The translations under genes were made by a program, and so were the position numbers. Under the pieces are notes generated by a model that worked only from the letters and a program-made list of their open reading frames with translations, was not told where the DNA came from and ran no database searches. 64,000 nt of DNA from Silurus meridionalis (Eukaryota; Chordata; Actinopteri; Siluriformes; Siluridae): positions 19,280,500 to 19,344,499 of the forward strand of contig NC_060890.1 of NCBI RefSeq assembly GCF_014805685.1. Direction: 5' to 3'. Shown piece by piece: positions 25,939-36,649 of this stretch; position 1 is the stretch's first letter, and each line of letters starts with the position of its first letter.

Positions 25939-26390
25939 CAGTGGTCCCCAACCTGGTCAATTATTACCGGGCCGCACAGTAAGAATACATAACTTACATT
26001 ATTTCCGTTTTATTTATTATCTGATTCTGAACAATGTTTTATTTTGGAAAATTACCGGATTCTCTCCGCCACATTTGTCTATGACTCACTCTTGATGCAT
26101 GTCAAGATGCCTCAGTCACATGTCTTACCTCCATCCGCTAGCTTCTTAAAGGGGCTGCTCCGGCCGCTAACACATAATACATTACCGCTAAATTCAAACC
26201 CCCAAGCTAGCAAAATGAACAAAAAACAAGTGGATACACATTTATTATTATTTATAGAAAATACCAGTTTAAATGGCGGTCATATCATTTTATTTTGTTG
26301 TATTTATCCACCACACCTTAAAGGCCGGTCCGTGAAAATATTGTCTGACATTAATCCGGTCCGTGGCACAAAAAAGTTTGGGGACCGCAT
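25939..26390 (+). mobile_element. Non-autonomous hAT-like element, copy 1
   Basis: The left terminus CAGTGGTCCCCAACC and the right inverted terminus TTGGGGACCGC flank a non-coding body with AAGGCCGGTCCGTGAAAATA and TTAAAGGGGCTGCTC. The same body is found inverted at 35,286-35,740. A short frame (MNKKQVDTHLLLF) may be a relic of transposase. Confidence 0.82.
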
Positions 26391-29300
26391 CACATATTCA
26401 AGATACTGATGGCCACTGTGTTGGCAAGTAATTTTTGTGTAAACAGTTCTTTTATTGCAAGGGTCTTCACTCTGATCCAGAAAGTGCCAGTGTGACTGCA
26501 AGCTTTCACTGCAAGCAAATTGAAAGCACACTTATAGTTGATTGAATACTGAGGTGAACTGAGTGAAAGAGAAATCAAGTGTGGCTCATGCTTAGCTGGA
26601 ATGAAAGCCTTCACCAACACCAGATTTTTCTGGATAAGATTGAAGACCCATGCTTTATAATATAAAAGCAAGCAAATGTTTTTATATTATAAACATCATA
26701 TTACATAATCCTCATTTTTATAGTATTGACTTGTGTACTGTGGCTTAATTGATTACTCATTTTGTTGTATTTTGAAGCTTCTGCTCCTTCAGCTGGTCAT
26801 ATTATATACTATCCCACAAAATGTTTTTTTTTTTTTTAATATACTATTTTTTCCTTACTATAACCTAACTTAATATACCTAATTAGCAGATGAATAACCT
26901 GAACCTCAAGTGGGTGAGTAAAAGTATGGGAAATATCAATATGTGACGGACGGTGGTACTTCAGGATGAAGAAACTTTGGTCCAATGTATTTTGGAGAGA
27001 AAACATACCATTACACAAACAATACTAAACACAATACTATGTGTATAGATCTCCAACAAGAGATTGGCAACCCTTCCACTTTTGCCCAAGAGAGGTACCA
27101 TGACTTTGACCAGCATAAAATGCTTATTGAGGTGAAAGAATTAATGAATGAAGTCAGAACAACAAACGAACAAATGCTATGCCATATGTGGCATTGTGAA
27201 ATATACATTATTAAAATATTTTTTTGTAATCAGACTGTGGCTTTTGAAAAAATACGTGATGTCCTCTGCCATAGTCAGAACAGCAATGGCATGGTAGAAA
27301 TGTACACGAAGGAGTTTAGACTGAGGAAAAACTGTGTTCAGAACCAAAACCAGTAAAAAATATTTTAGATTTTTTTAAATGAACCACATGAAGGGTTTCC
27401 ACAGTCTCTGTAGAAGGCGAATACTAAAACTGTACTTAAGTATAATCTATTGAGCACTAATCAGTTGTAATATCCTATCCAAGAATTCACAGAAAACCAC
27501 AATTAGGTGCTTGTGGATGAACCCTCCACTTCTGGAGTGTATCCTGAAGGACATAATTACCAGTCCGCCTGCATAGAAGTTCATATTTGCCTTCACTACC
27601 CCAATAGGTTGAATGTGGTAGTACAGGCAATCATATCCATCAGTCTCTGGTGCCACACTGTGGAGCTGAAATTCTTTTTACCCAAACATAAAATGGATTA
27701 TGGGCTCCAGGCCAATGGTGTTTGATGGAAGAAAAAGGGAAACGAGCACGATCAGCTTTAAGGCTCTTCATTCACACGATGCCGGTTTCATTACTGCAAA
27801 ACAAGTGTTAAGAAATAGGATTCACAATCCATTTAGACCCCCATTTGCAAGGCAATTCTGACATCCTCAAGCAAGCAGGTCTAACAGAAGAGATTTCAAT
27901 TCGGTGGTTTTAAGGGCGAAACCTGGCCCAGCATACCAAGTGCTACACATTGAGAAGCAAGTGCATTAAAGTGTGTTAAAGCTTCCCTTTCAGCAACGAT
28001 ATATCACAACGGATTAGCAAAATATTATTTAAAAGAATGTTACGTCTCAGTAACTCAGAATACGCATGGGTTACCTGTCAAAATCATGCTTCATTTTTTT
28101 CTTTTCTGGATTCATTCTGATCATGTGTTTTCCCTCAGGATTTAGAAAGGAAGTGTTGGGGGAAAAATGTGGATCTCATTTATTATGCAGGAAACACACT
28201 AACAAGCATGTTTGTGAACTAAATTAAGAAACCAAGGCAGCTCTTTCGTCGTACGAAGTGTCATATCCTGGAATGTGTCCAGGGTGATTCTGATTCATTT
28301 AGGCTTAAACCTTTGGTTAGTTGCATATAAGAATGTAATGTTATACACAGCCTCACAATTACACGCACACACCATTCACTTTGCTTTTTGCTGACAAATT
28401 AAAAAACAAAAGTGCTTCAGTTGTTGGCTCTTTGCTCCATAGATAGATAAAAAGGGCCTCGGGGAGACGGCTCTCATTACAAAGCAAGAAGCGCTCTATC
28501 ATACCGCTTGAATTCTTTTGCCTTTAAGGCTTTTCCTATATCAAAGCTACTGATGTACTGACCAGCCTATTGACTTCTCATTACATGTCCTGCAACGCTG
28601 TTGCACAAGACAAATGCCTGATCTTCTCATACGTTCCCTATCAGAGCTCAATCGGTGCCTCAGTTTTCCAGACTCGACAGTGAAACTCACACAGTTCTCA
28701 TGATGTAATTATGACCCAGTGGGAGGAGTACGAATGAGCTCTCCTGCTATCATTAGGAAAATGAAAGGGAGGTGTAGGAAAGCTGTTCAGAAGATGAAAT
28801 GCAGTACATAGGCACTTTATATTTTCTTCGAGAAGAGAAGGAAGTGTGTATTGATCTTCCTGTCAGCTTGTCGCCGCTTATTTCGTCCGTCGTCTCTTTC
28901 CCTAGTTCATATACATATGAAGGCTTCGGGAGGATCAAGGTCGAAAATTCCTCAGAGGGCGGAAGAAAAACGAGGTAGAGGAAAAGAAATATGTTCTGAA
29001 ATATAGGAATGCACGAGCTCTCACAGAAGCTTTCCATCTCTACGTTCCTATCGACTGGCTGCTTATTGCATCTCTGACAGAAGAATATTAAACCACATTT
29101 CATCTCATATCCGCTTTAACGAAGGCACTCAGATCAATGGCGGAGCAAGGTTACTGCACCCTCATCTCTCTCTTACCGTCCCCATCAGCAGCCCTTTCTG
29201 TCCTCCAGATCTGGCCTGAGCAGCCCCGAGACTCTCACTTCAAACATTTGTGCTGTGATCATTTGCAATGCGTCTTAGCAATCACCCTGCCTTTGAGTCA

Positions 29301-30375
29301 ACAGTGTGAAGGAATGAAAAGAAATAAACATGAATTAAGCATTAGAAAAGTTGTGTTTGCAACACAACTGCAAACAATAAACAAAATAATGCTACAGGGA
29401 AGAGGAATAGATTGACACTCGGCTTTTAGCACTGGGGAGGTGATGCATTTCAAGCAGCAAGATTCCTCTTAAAAAAAAAAAAAAAAGAGGGTGAACATGA
29501 ACACAGCCAAAAACAAACCAGCTGAGAGGTTGAATTGGCTTCTTGACTCTCATTAGCAAAGGTCTCGGAGGGTGTGCATGCGTGTTATTCAAAAGAAGAA
29601 AGATAAAATGGGGAAAACAAGTAAAAAATAAATAAATAAGAGAATGTGCTGCCTCCGATGTAATTACAGTCTTTATCTTGTATTGATGACTCGATAAGAA
29701 GGAAAGTTGCATGCAATTTAATGCACATGGTGAAATATTGACAATTCGTTAAAGACAGTGGTATTTAGCAACAACAGACAAACATCTGTATATCTGCTTG
29801 TTCACTTGTTCGAGTTACACTGCCTGACCAGGAATCAATACTGGATCTAGAGAGAGAAAAAAATGTAGTACATCAATTTTTCATCTCTGCACAGCACCAT
29901 AGATGCTCAGAGAAGTTTCTACTCATTGCACACGAATGGCCGATTAAAGCCGAAATCACCACATACACTTTCTTCTGGAATTACAGAGCCGACTTCTCTC
30001 TCTCTGTATTCATATATAGGTGAATAAATCCATATTGCGATCTTGGAAATGCACTGCTTCTGGCACTTATACTGTATCTCATTTTGGAATAATAGCAACA
30101 GCAACAGTTCATTTACAAGAAGAAGGAGGAGAGGAATGAGAACTGTCTCTGAAGAATAAGCTGCCATACATGTTTTTTTTATTATCATTAATATCTGAGA
30201 AAACGTGGGGAAAATACTTTATTAAAATGTATATTTCTATTTTATAGCATTCTACATTTTAATGCAGTATTTAATACAGTATAATAATGCCATCCTGTTT
30301 TAACACAAAAACTTTTTTTATGACAAAATGTGGAACAATTCTGTGTACTACTTTACCTTAACGGACCAGAAGATT

Positions 30376-30379
<4 letters not shown>
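26391..30379. other. Long intergenic stretch, few repeats
   Basis: No exon is supported. The sequence from about 27,700 to 30,180 is more even in composition than its surroundings and almost repeat-free. Confidence 0.4.
28380..28760. promoter_or_regulatory. Candidate conserved noncoding block
   Basis: Repeat-free and balanced in composition, with TTTGCTTTTTGCTGACAAAT and TGCAACGCTGTTGCACAAGA words. No exon with flanking splice sites and a sensible frame was found. Confidence 0.2.

Positions 30380-30441
<62 letters not shown>
30380..30441. repeat. (GA)n microsatellite
   Basis: 31 GA units. Confidence 0.97.
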
Positions 30442-30444
<3 letters not shown>

Positions 30445-30499
30445 TGTAGGAAATCCTGCAAAAAATGTATTTGAATTAAATATAATTTTTATCTGTTTA

Positions 30500-31050
30500 A
30501 TGCTTTTACCTATGGACATTGTGAACACTAAACCAGCTTTACAGAGATTAATAGGTTATAATGTAATGAGCAAGCCAGTGCTGACTGTGGCAAGGAAAAA
30601 AATCCATGTGATTGTATGAGGAACCTTGAGAGGAACCAGGCTCAAAAGAGGAACCCATCCTCATTCGGGTGATATCAAGAGTGTGATCATAAATCTTTAA
30701 ACAATACAGAACACTGGAGAGAAAAATTCTTCTCAAAAGAAAATACAGATACAGATGGACATTTCAGTGCCACCCAGATGAGGATGGGTTCCCTTTTGAG
30801 TCTGGTTCCTCTCAAGGTTCCTCATACAATCACATAGATTTTTTTCCTTGCCACAGTCACCACTGGCTTGCTCATTACGTTATAACCTATTAATCTCTGC
30901 CTCATAACATCTAAGGGAGTTTTTCCTTGCCACAGTCGCCATGGCTGCTCATCAAGGATAAATACACACCGGTCACCTTAAATTCTGTAAAGCTGCTTTG
31001 AGACAATGTCTGTTGTGAAAAGCGCTATAGAAATAAACTTGACTTTAACT
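30500..31050. repeat. Two inverted copies of the 'GCAGCTTTAC' repeat
   Basis: A plus-oriented copy (30,500-30,745) and a minus-oriented copy (30,765-31,050) lie back to back. Their best-matched arms are 30,542-30,671 and 30,771-30,899. Confidence 0.88.
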
Positions 31051-31390
31051 TCACCATATTTCAAAGTCAAATATTTAAATTTTTACTCAACTACATTTTG
31101 CAAAATCAGTTGTTCATTTTTATTTATGAGTGGATAAAAACATAACTGGTCAATCACTCAGCAAGCCACCAATCAGGGTAGAGCACGTGCTCCGTTTTGA
31201 GCTTGTTTTGATTGGCACTTGGTGGCAGAAGTGGCAAAAGTACAAGCATCCTTCACTCAAACAGACGTACAGATACTTATGTTTTGAAAGACTCTGGTAA
31301 AAGTTGAAGTAGTGACTACACTAAAGTAAAGAAGTTTGGGTTCTGACATGTACTTAAGTAAAAAGTAGTTGTTATTAGTAGCTGTCAGTG
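31051..31390. mobile_element. hAT-like non-autonomous fragment
   Basis: Contains GTGGCAAAAGTACAAGCAT, CTCTGGTAAAAGTTGAAGTA and GTACTTAAGTAAAAAGTAG, blocks of a common fish hAT-derived family. Ends not resolved. Confidence 0.5.
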
Positions 31391-32049
31391 TCATACTGGT
31401 AACTGGACCTCACATCATATTAATGTATTAACACAAGATTTAAAATTTTTTCTAATTAATGTATTCAGTCTGAACATCCACCTTATAGAACACAAGCAGA
31501 GAAAAGATGATGATGTTTAGGTGATCAGAAATGTCTCTGTTCCCAGGCATGTTTACATCACTGACTCCCTCTGTCTCATCCACGTTAGACTTCTTGTTGC
31601 CTTTTTCCTTGCTTGTTGTTAGCCTTGTAAACTAGCCTGGTGCGTGAGAGCCAGAAAATAATAGCAGTGGTAAATTGAAAAAGCTGTGCAATGACAGGAA
31701 ATAGATCGATGGCCTGAAAACAGCACGCAATCAGAAGATAAAATATTCATCATGTCACCAAATAGATTAAAACTAAAGTAATGAGTCTGGTTTGGAAATG
31801 TAAAAAAAACATAGAAAGTACAGACATTTGTGTAAAAAAAATAAATAAATAAAAATAAATAAGTAAGTAGTGGTGTAAAGTACTGATACCAGAAAAAGTC
31901 TTTTCACAAACAGTGTTGATTAAGCAAAGAGTTTTGTGACAAATGATAATAGGAACATTATAGACGTAATAAATCATAGTACATTGCATCTGTAAAGTTT
32001 TCACAGCACATCACTTTTTCCACACCTATTTCTGACTAGTTTCTCTGTT
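31391..32049. other. Intergenic, nothing recognised
   Basis: A short TAAA-rich patch near 31,840-31,868 only. Confidence 0.4.
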
Positions 32050-32730
32050 TCTTCTTTGCAGAACCTCATAGGCTCCATCAGCTGGATGGGGAGCATCTTC
32101 ACTGTAGGGATGGTATTGGCCAGGTGATGAGCGGTGTCTAGTTTTCTCTAGACATGACGCTTGGCATTTAGGGGAAAGTGTTAAATCTTTGTTTCTCACA
32201 GTCTAAGAGTTCTCCAAGTCCTTTTGGCAAACTTCAGGTGGGCTGACATGTACCTTTTACTGAGTAGTGGCTTCCATCTGGCTACTCTACCATACAGGCC
32301 TGATTGATGTGCAGAGTGCTGGAGATAGGTGTTCTTCTGAACGGTTCTCGTCTCTCTCTATAGAAAAAACGCTGGAGCTCTTTCAGAGTGACCATCGGGT
32401 TCTTGGTCACCTCCCTGACTAAGGCCCTTCTTCCTCAGTTCCCTCAGTTTGGCTAGGCCCATTCTAGGAAGAGTCCTGTGTTTTCAAACTTCTTCCATTT
32501 ATGGATGATTAATGCCACTGTGCTTATTGGGAATTTTTCTTTACAGTTTCCCAGAACTGTGCCTTGATACAATCGTGTCTCAGAGGTCTACAAACAATTT
32601 CTTGGACAGTTATATTTTTAAGAATTTCACAAACACACAGCAGTACTTTGATAAACAGGTGTTTCCTAAAGGCAATTTATTTCCAAAACCCTTTCTCACA
32701 GCAATTACTGTAAGCCTGATATTTTAATAG
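32050..32730 (-). mobile_element. Dispersed teleost transposon-derived repeat, class uncertain
   Basis: Contains TGGCTACTCTACCATACAGG, GGTCACCTCCCTGACTAAGG and TCTCAGAGGTCTACAAACAA, blocks that recur across fish genomes. Orientation is a guess, no intact frame. Confidence 0.5.
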
Positions 32731-34084
32731 TTTCTTGAGCCTCACTATACTAAATTACTTAGTGGTAATGACAATTTAGCGTATTTTCAGAACAGTGCTG
32801 GCCATCATTCTTGCAATTCCTCAACAATTGGCTGTTTTTCCACAACTTCTTCCCTTAATAGGGAAAATGTCATGGCCATTTTTCTTCTAATAGCACTCAT
32901 ATTGTATTGTACCAGGCACTCCATTTCTAGATGCTCTGCTGTCTCTCCAGCTGGAAAGGATGCCATGTGATAAGCATCACCACGTTAAGGCCGCTTTCTG
33001 AATTTACTGACTACAACGGAAGACATCCATGGACTCTCAAATTTGTACAATGATTTCCCATCTTCATTTGCAATCTCTGAGTCCAGCCGTAGCACCTATT
33101 TAAAAGATCCCTAGATCCGTATTTAAAAGACTTAAATTCAGAAGACTCATAAATTCACTGTTTATTTACACATACCTGGTATTAACAAATAGAGATTAAT
33201 TATTTACTGGTTTCTTGTGATTAAGTGGCAATGCCTCCAAACTGTTGCCATTCAGTATTTCTATCCTAAAAAACAAAACAAACAATGATAGCAATTACCC
33301 GAATGAAATAAAAATAAACAAACACAATGCTAAAAAGACAAATAAATTAGATTTTTTTTTATGGAGGCCTAACAGATATACGACAGATATGAAAGTTATC
33401 ACCTTTATAGTATAAACTAATGCTATGCATTATGCTTTGGATGTTTTTGGTCAAGAGCAGTGATTAATGTTTACTGAACTATAAAAGTGAAAATAAGTAG
33501 CAGGTATATGTGACTGCCTGCCTTTTACATTTACTTAGAACAAGATATAGTTCCATTGGTCAACATTTTGAATAAATAAGAAATGTGTCGTGATGATACT
33601 ACTCGTTAAAAACGTATCTTTTTAGCGAATCCTAACACACATCACGTATCATAACCTTGTGCTCCAGTACATCAGATCAAACACATTTCAACTTGTGCTT
33701 GTTAATATCATGAACAGCAGCTACACTAATTCCTCTTTACTGCTTCTCTCTCTTTACCCATCCCGAGGAATCCTGAGGTTTGGCCAGCCCCAGTCATGTC
33801 CCACCTCATAAAGATTATGGACCTTTAAAGAAGTAGATGCCGACCCCTCAAACATCCCGACCCATCTAGAGATGTACCAGCGCCATTTGGATTCCACTTC
33901 ATGTAGAGTTTAAGACCTCTGAGTGTTTAAAGGCTCTGACATGGAGAAGCTGGTGTTGGATTTAAATGTTGAGCTATTTTATGAGTTGCTGAGTAGCTCC
34001 TGGTTTCATAACATCAAATGACTGTAAAAGACTGTAGAAAGGACATTACTCGGTATTTTGTATTGTTTTAAGATTTAAAATCAC
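32731..34084. other. Intergenic, nothing recognised
   Basis: No supported feature. Confidence 0.4.
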
Positions 34085-34310
34085 ACTCTTGATATCACCC
34101 AAATGAGGATGGGTTCCCCTTTTGAGTCTGGTTCCTCTTAAGGTTCTTTCCTCATGTCATGTAGGGGAGTTTTTCCTTGGCACAGTCACAATGGCTGCTC
34201 ATCAGAAATAAATACACATCATTCACCTTAATTCTTAAATTCTGTAAAGCTGCTTTGAGACAATGTCTGTTGTAAAAAGCGCTATAGTAATAAACTTGAC
34301 CTGACTCGTG
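34085..34310 (-). repeat. Dispersed fish repeat, 'GCAGCTTTAC...GGCAAG' family
   Basis: Minus-oriented copy with CAAATGAGGATGGGTTCCCC, GAGTCTGGTTCCTCTTAAGG and AAGCTGCTTTGAGACAATGT. Confidence 0.85.
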
Positions 34311-35285
34311 TCTGGTCCTAAAGCATCTCGAGTGGCACCACTTTTAAAGCATGGATCTGAAACCATAATGACTAATGCATACTTTTTAAGTTTAGCTATA
34401 ACAGAACCAGTGCTAAAACGATTCCTCAAGTAGCTCGAGTAATTCGATTACAAATATTAAATTGTCCATTCAACTGCGCATGGAGCACAACGTTTCCCAC
34501 GGACCATTATTATTGACGCACCACCTGCTAAGCTCTGGAGCACTCTGGAAAGGTATCACAGAAAACTCTCCAGAATGAAAAATGGAGGAACGGGGGGAAA
34601 ATAAAATAACAAGGGGATGAGAATATTCAGGCCAATGAAAACACGAGAAAGATTCCAAAGTTTGATTGATTTTTTGATATTTTTATTTATATACAGTGCG
34701 TTTAATAAAGTCCCTGGGCAGTGGCCACGTAGAGCAGGTAGTGGAGCTAAAGCTGGAGATTTAGTTCATGGAAAATCTCAAGCAGCTTTTCTGGAGCTGA
34801 ATATAGCAGTTAAATGTTTTTAGTTTTCACCGATATTCTTGTATGCAATTTCAGTAATAAAAATGTACAAGAGAGACCCATCCCATTTTCTCTTATTCAA
34901 TATTGCTCTTTAATAAAGAAAAGTACATCTGATCTGCTTACTCGATTAAATAATCGTTAGAATACTCGATTACTAATATAATCGATCGCAGCAGCCCTGC
35001 TAGACTACAGATCATGTAGCTACTGATGCACTGTCACTAATCGCAAAATGAATGAAATATTGGACGAGCACTAATGCATTGACTACTACTTTAATGTTCT
35101 ATAAATGTGTATTAAATGCAATAGAGCTTTATTAGAATTATTTAAAAAGAGTACTCACCACTCACGTATCCACAAAAAGCAAAACAAAAATGGCGTCCGA
35201 TGAGAAAATGTATACCCCAAACTGAGGTGACGTCAGTAATCACATGGTTTGAACGGAAGCTGTAAAATTGTCAATTGATTTAAAG
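34311..35285. other. Intergenic, nothing recognised
   Basis: Contains ACTCGATTA/TAATCGATCG words around 34,430-34,990 that look like decayed transposon ends. No gene. Confidence 0.4.
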
Positions 35286-35740
35286 CCAACCTTTTTTGCG
35301 ACACGGACCGGACTAATGTCGGACAATATTTTCACGGACCGGCCTTTAAGGTGTGGTGGATAAATAAATTAATTAATTAATTAAAAAAAAAAAAAAAAAA
35401 AAAGAGATATGACCATCAGAAAAACTGGTATTTTCTAAATATAATAATAAACGTGAATCCACTGTGTTGTTGTTTTTTGTTAATTTTGCTAGCTTTGGGG
35501 TTTCAATTTAGCGGTAATGGTATTATGTGTTAGCGGCCAGAGCAGCCCCTTTAATAAAGTAGCAGATGGAGGTAAGACATGTGACCGAGGCATCATGACC
35601 TGCATCAAGAGTGAGTCATAGACAGATGTGGAAAAGAGAATCCGGTCATTTTCCAAAATAAAACATCGTCCAGAATCAGATAATAAATAAAATCGTAAAT
35701 AAATGTTATGTATTCTTTCTGTGTGCCCCGGGGACCACTG
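35286..35740 (-). mobile_element. Non-autonomous hAT-like element, copy 2 (inverted)
   Basis: Same body as 25,939-26,390 in the opposite orientation, ending GGGGACCACTG. ATTTAAAG (35,278-35,285) and ATTTAAAC (35,741-35,748) look like an 8-bp target duplication with one mismatch. The opposite terminus is eroded. An A-tract was added near 35,385. Confidence 0.8.
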
Positions 35741-36433
35741 ATTTAAACGACATCAGCAAAACTCATTTTAACTTAATTTAAGTTAATCCAACTGCAAAAA
35801 AAAATAAACGTGAATGTATTAATTTAGATCAAGTATGAAATGTTTCTTGGATTAACAAGACGTTCACTTTTTAGTAAATATACAGAAATAAATGCACAAA
35901 AATCTAGCTGGGGTTATTAACCCAGCAAAGCAGAGGTTTGAAAATAAAGAAACGACTCTGAGCGCTTTTCAGCATTCAAGACTGAGTGTTGGAGTATGTG
36001 TCGAGTGCTCCTCAGGCCACCTGGGCATCAGCACGAGTGCACTAATTACTGACGATGCCACAGGTGTGAGAGAATGAGAGAGAGAGAAAGAGAACAAGAG
36101 GCTAACGGCTGCTACATGCTAGTGGCTCACAGCCAGACGAGGTGAGAGTCAGCCTCCCAGTTGCCTGCTAATAAATATTTATGAATTGTTTATACATAAT
36201 AGCGGCTGAAGTTGCCTGCAATCCAAACATGTGAGAAAGGTGGTCACGTTTCATCGCACTAACTCGCTGTACTGCTGTGTGAATTCTGAGGATCATCACA
36301 GGTTGTCATTCCAAACACACATACCAGTTTTAAAAAGCATTAAACTAAAATACCTCGAGCCCAATTTCAGAAATAAAAGAGATTTGTGATGAAAAATAAA
36401 ACCGTTCGAACCTGTATTTTAACTGAGAACAGC
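35741..36433. other. Intergenic region downstream of glrx3
   Basis: No gene. The 36,110-36,310 part is unique with words such as CTAATAAATATTTATGAATT and could be a regulatory block. Confidence 0.35.
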
Positions 36434-36439
36434 TTTATT
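36434..36439 (-). terminator. glrx3: Poly(A) signal AATAAA of glrx3
   Basis: AATAAA on the minus strand, 160 nt downstream of the glrx3 stop codon, followed by a T-rich stretch. It fits a short 3' UTR. No canonical AATAAA lies closer to the stop. Confidence 0.7.
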
Positions 36440-36598
36440 GGTTTTTTTTACGCATTAATACAGCCATGCTAGATCAAAGGAGCTCCTAAAAACACATGAT
36501 TTAGTTGGAATATTGCTGGTCTGCTTCCTGTGACCTTTTGGAACGCGGTCTCCATCGACAGCAGCGAAGACTTCAGTGTAACATGTTCCCATCACCTC

Positions 36599-36649
36599 CT
36601 AATTTTCCCCTCGCAGCACCGACCCCAGCTCGCCGTTCTCTTTCAGCTC
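36599..36649 (-). CDS. glrx3: glrx3 exon 11 (C-terminus and stop)
   Basis: The last coding exon encodes [16 protein letters not shown] and TAG (36,601-36,599). The CCAG acceptor is intact. The ELKENGEL...LRGEN tail is diagnostic of GLRX3. Confidence 0.93.
   Translation of the reverse strand, partial: ELKENGELGSVLRGEN

Noticed and set aside
26985..27356. Open frame of 123 codons on the plus strand
   Set aside because: AT-rich, no recognisable domain, no splice or promoter context. Could be chance in a low-GC region.
28753..29415. Two overlapping open frames in the repeat-poor island
   Set aside because: Neither has a recognisable domain or flanking splice consensus in a consistent phase. 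Kept as noncoding.
1..36433. Exons of TCERG1L, the expected neighbour on this side from human gene order
   Set aside because: I looked for WW or FF domain-like frames with splice sites and found none. It may lie further left.
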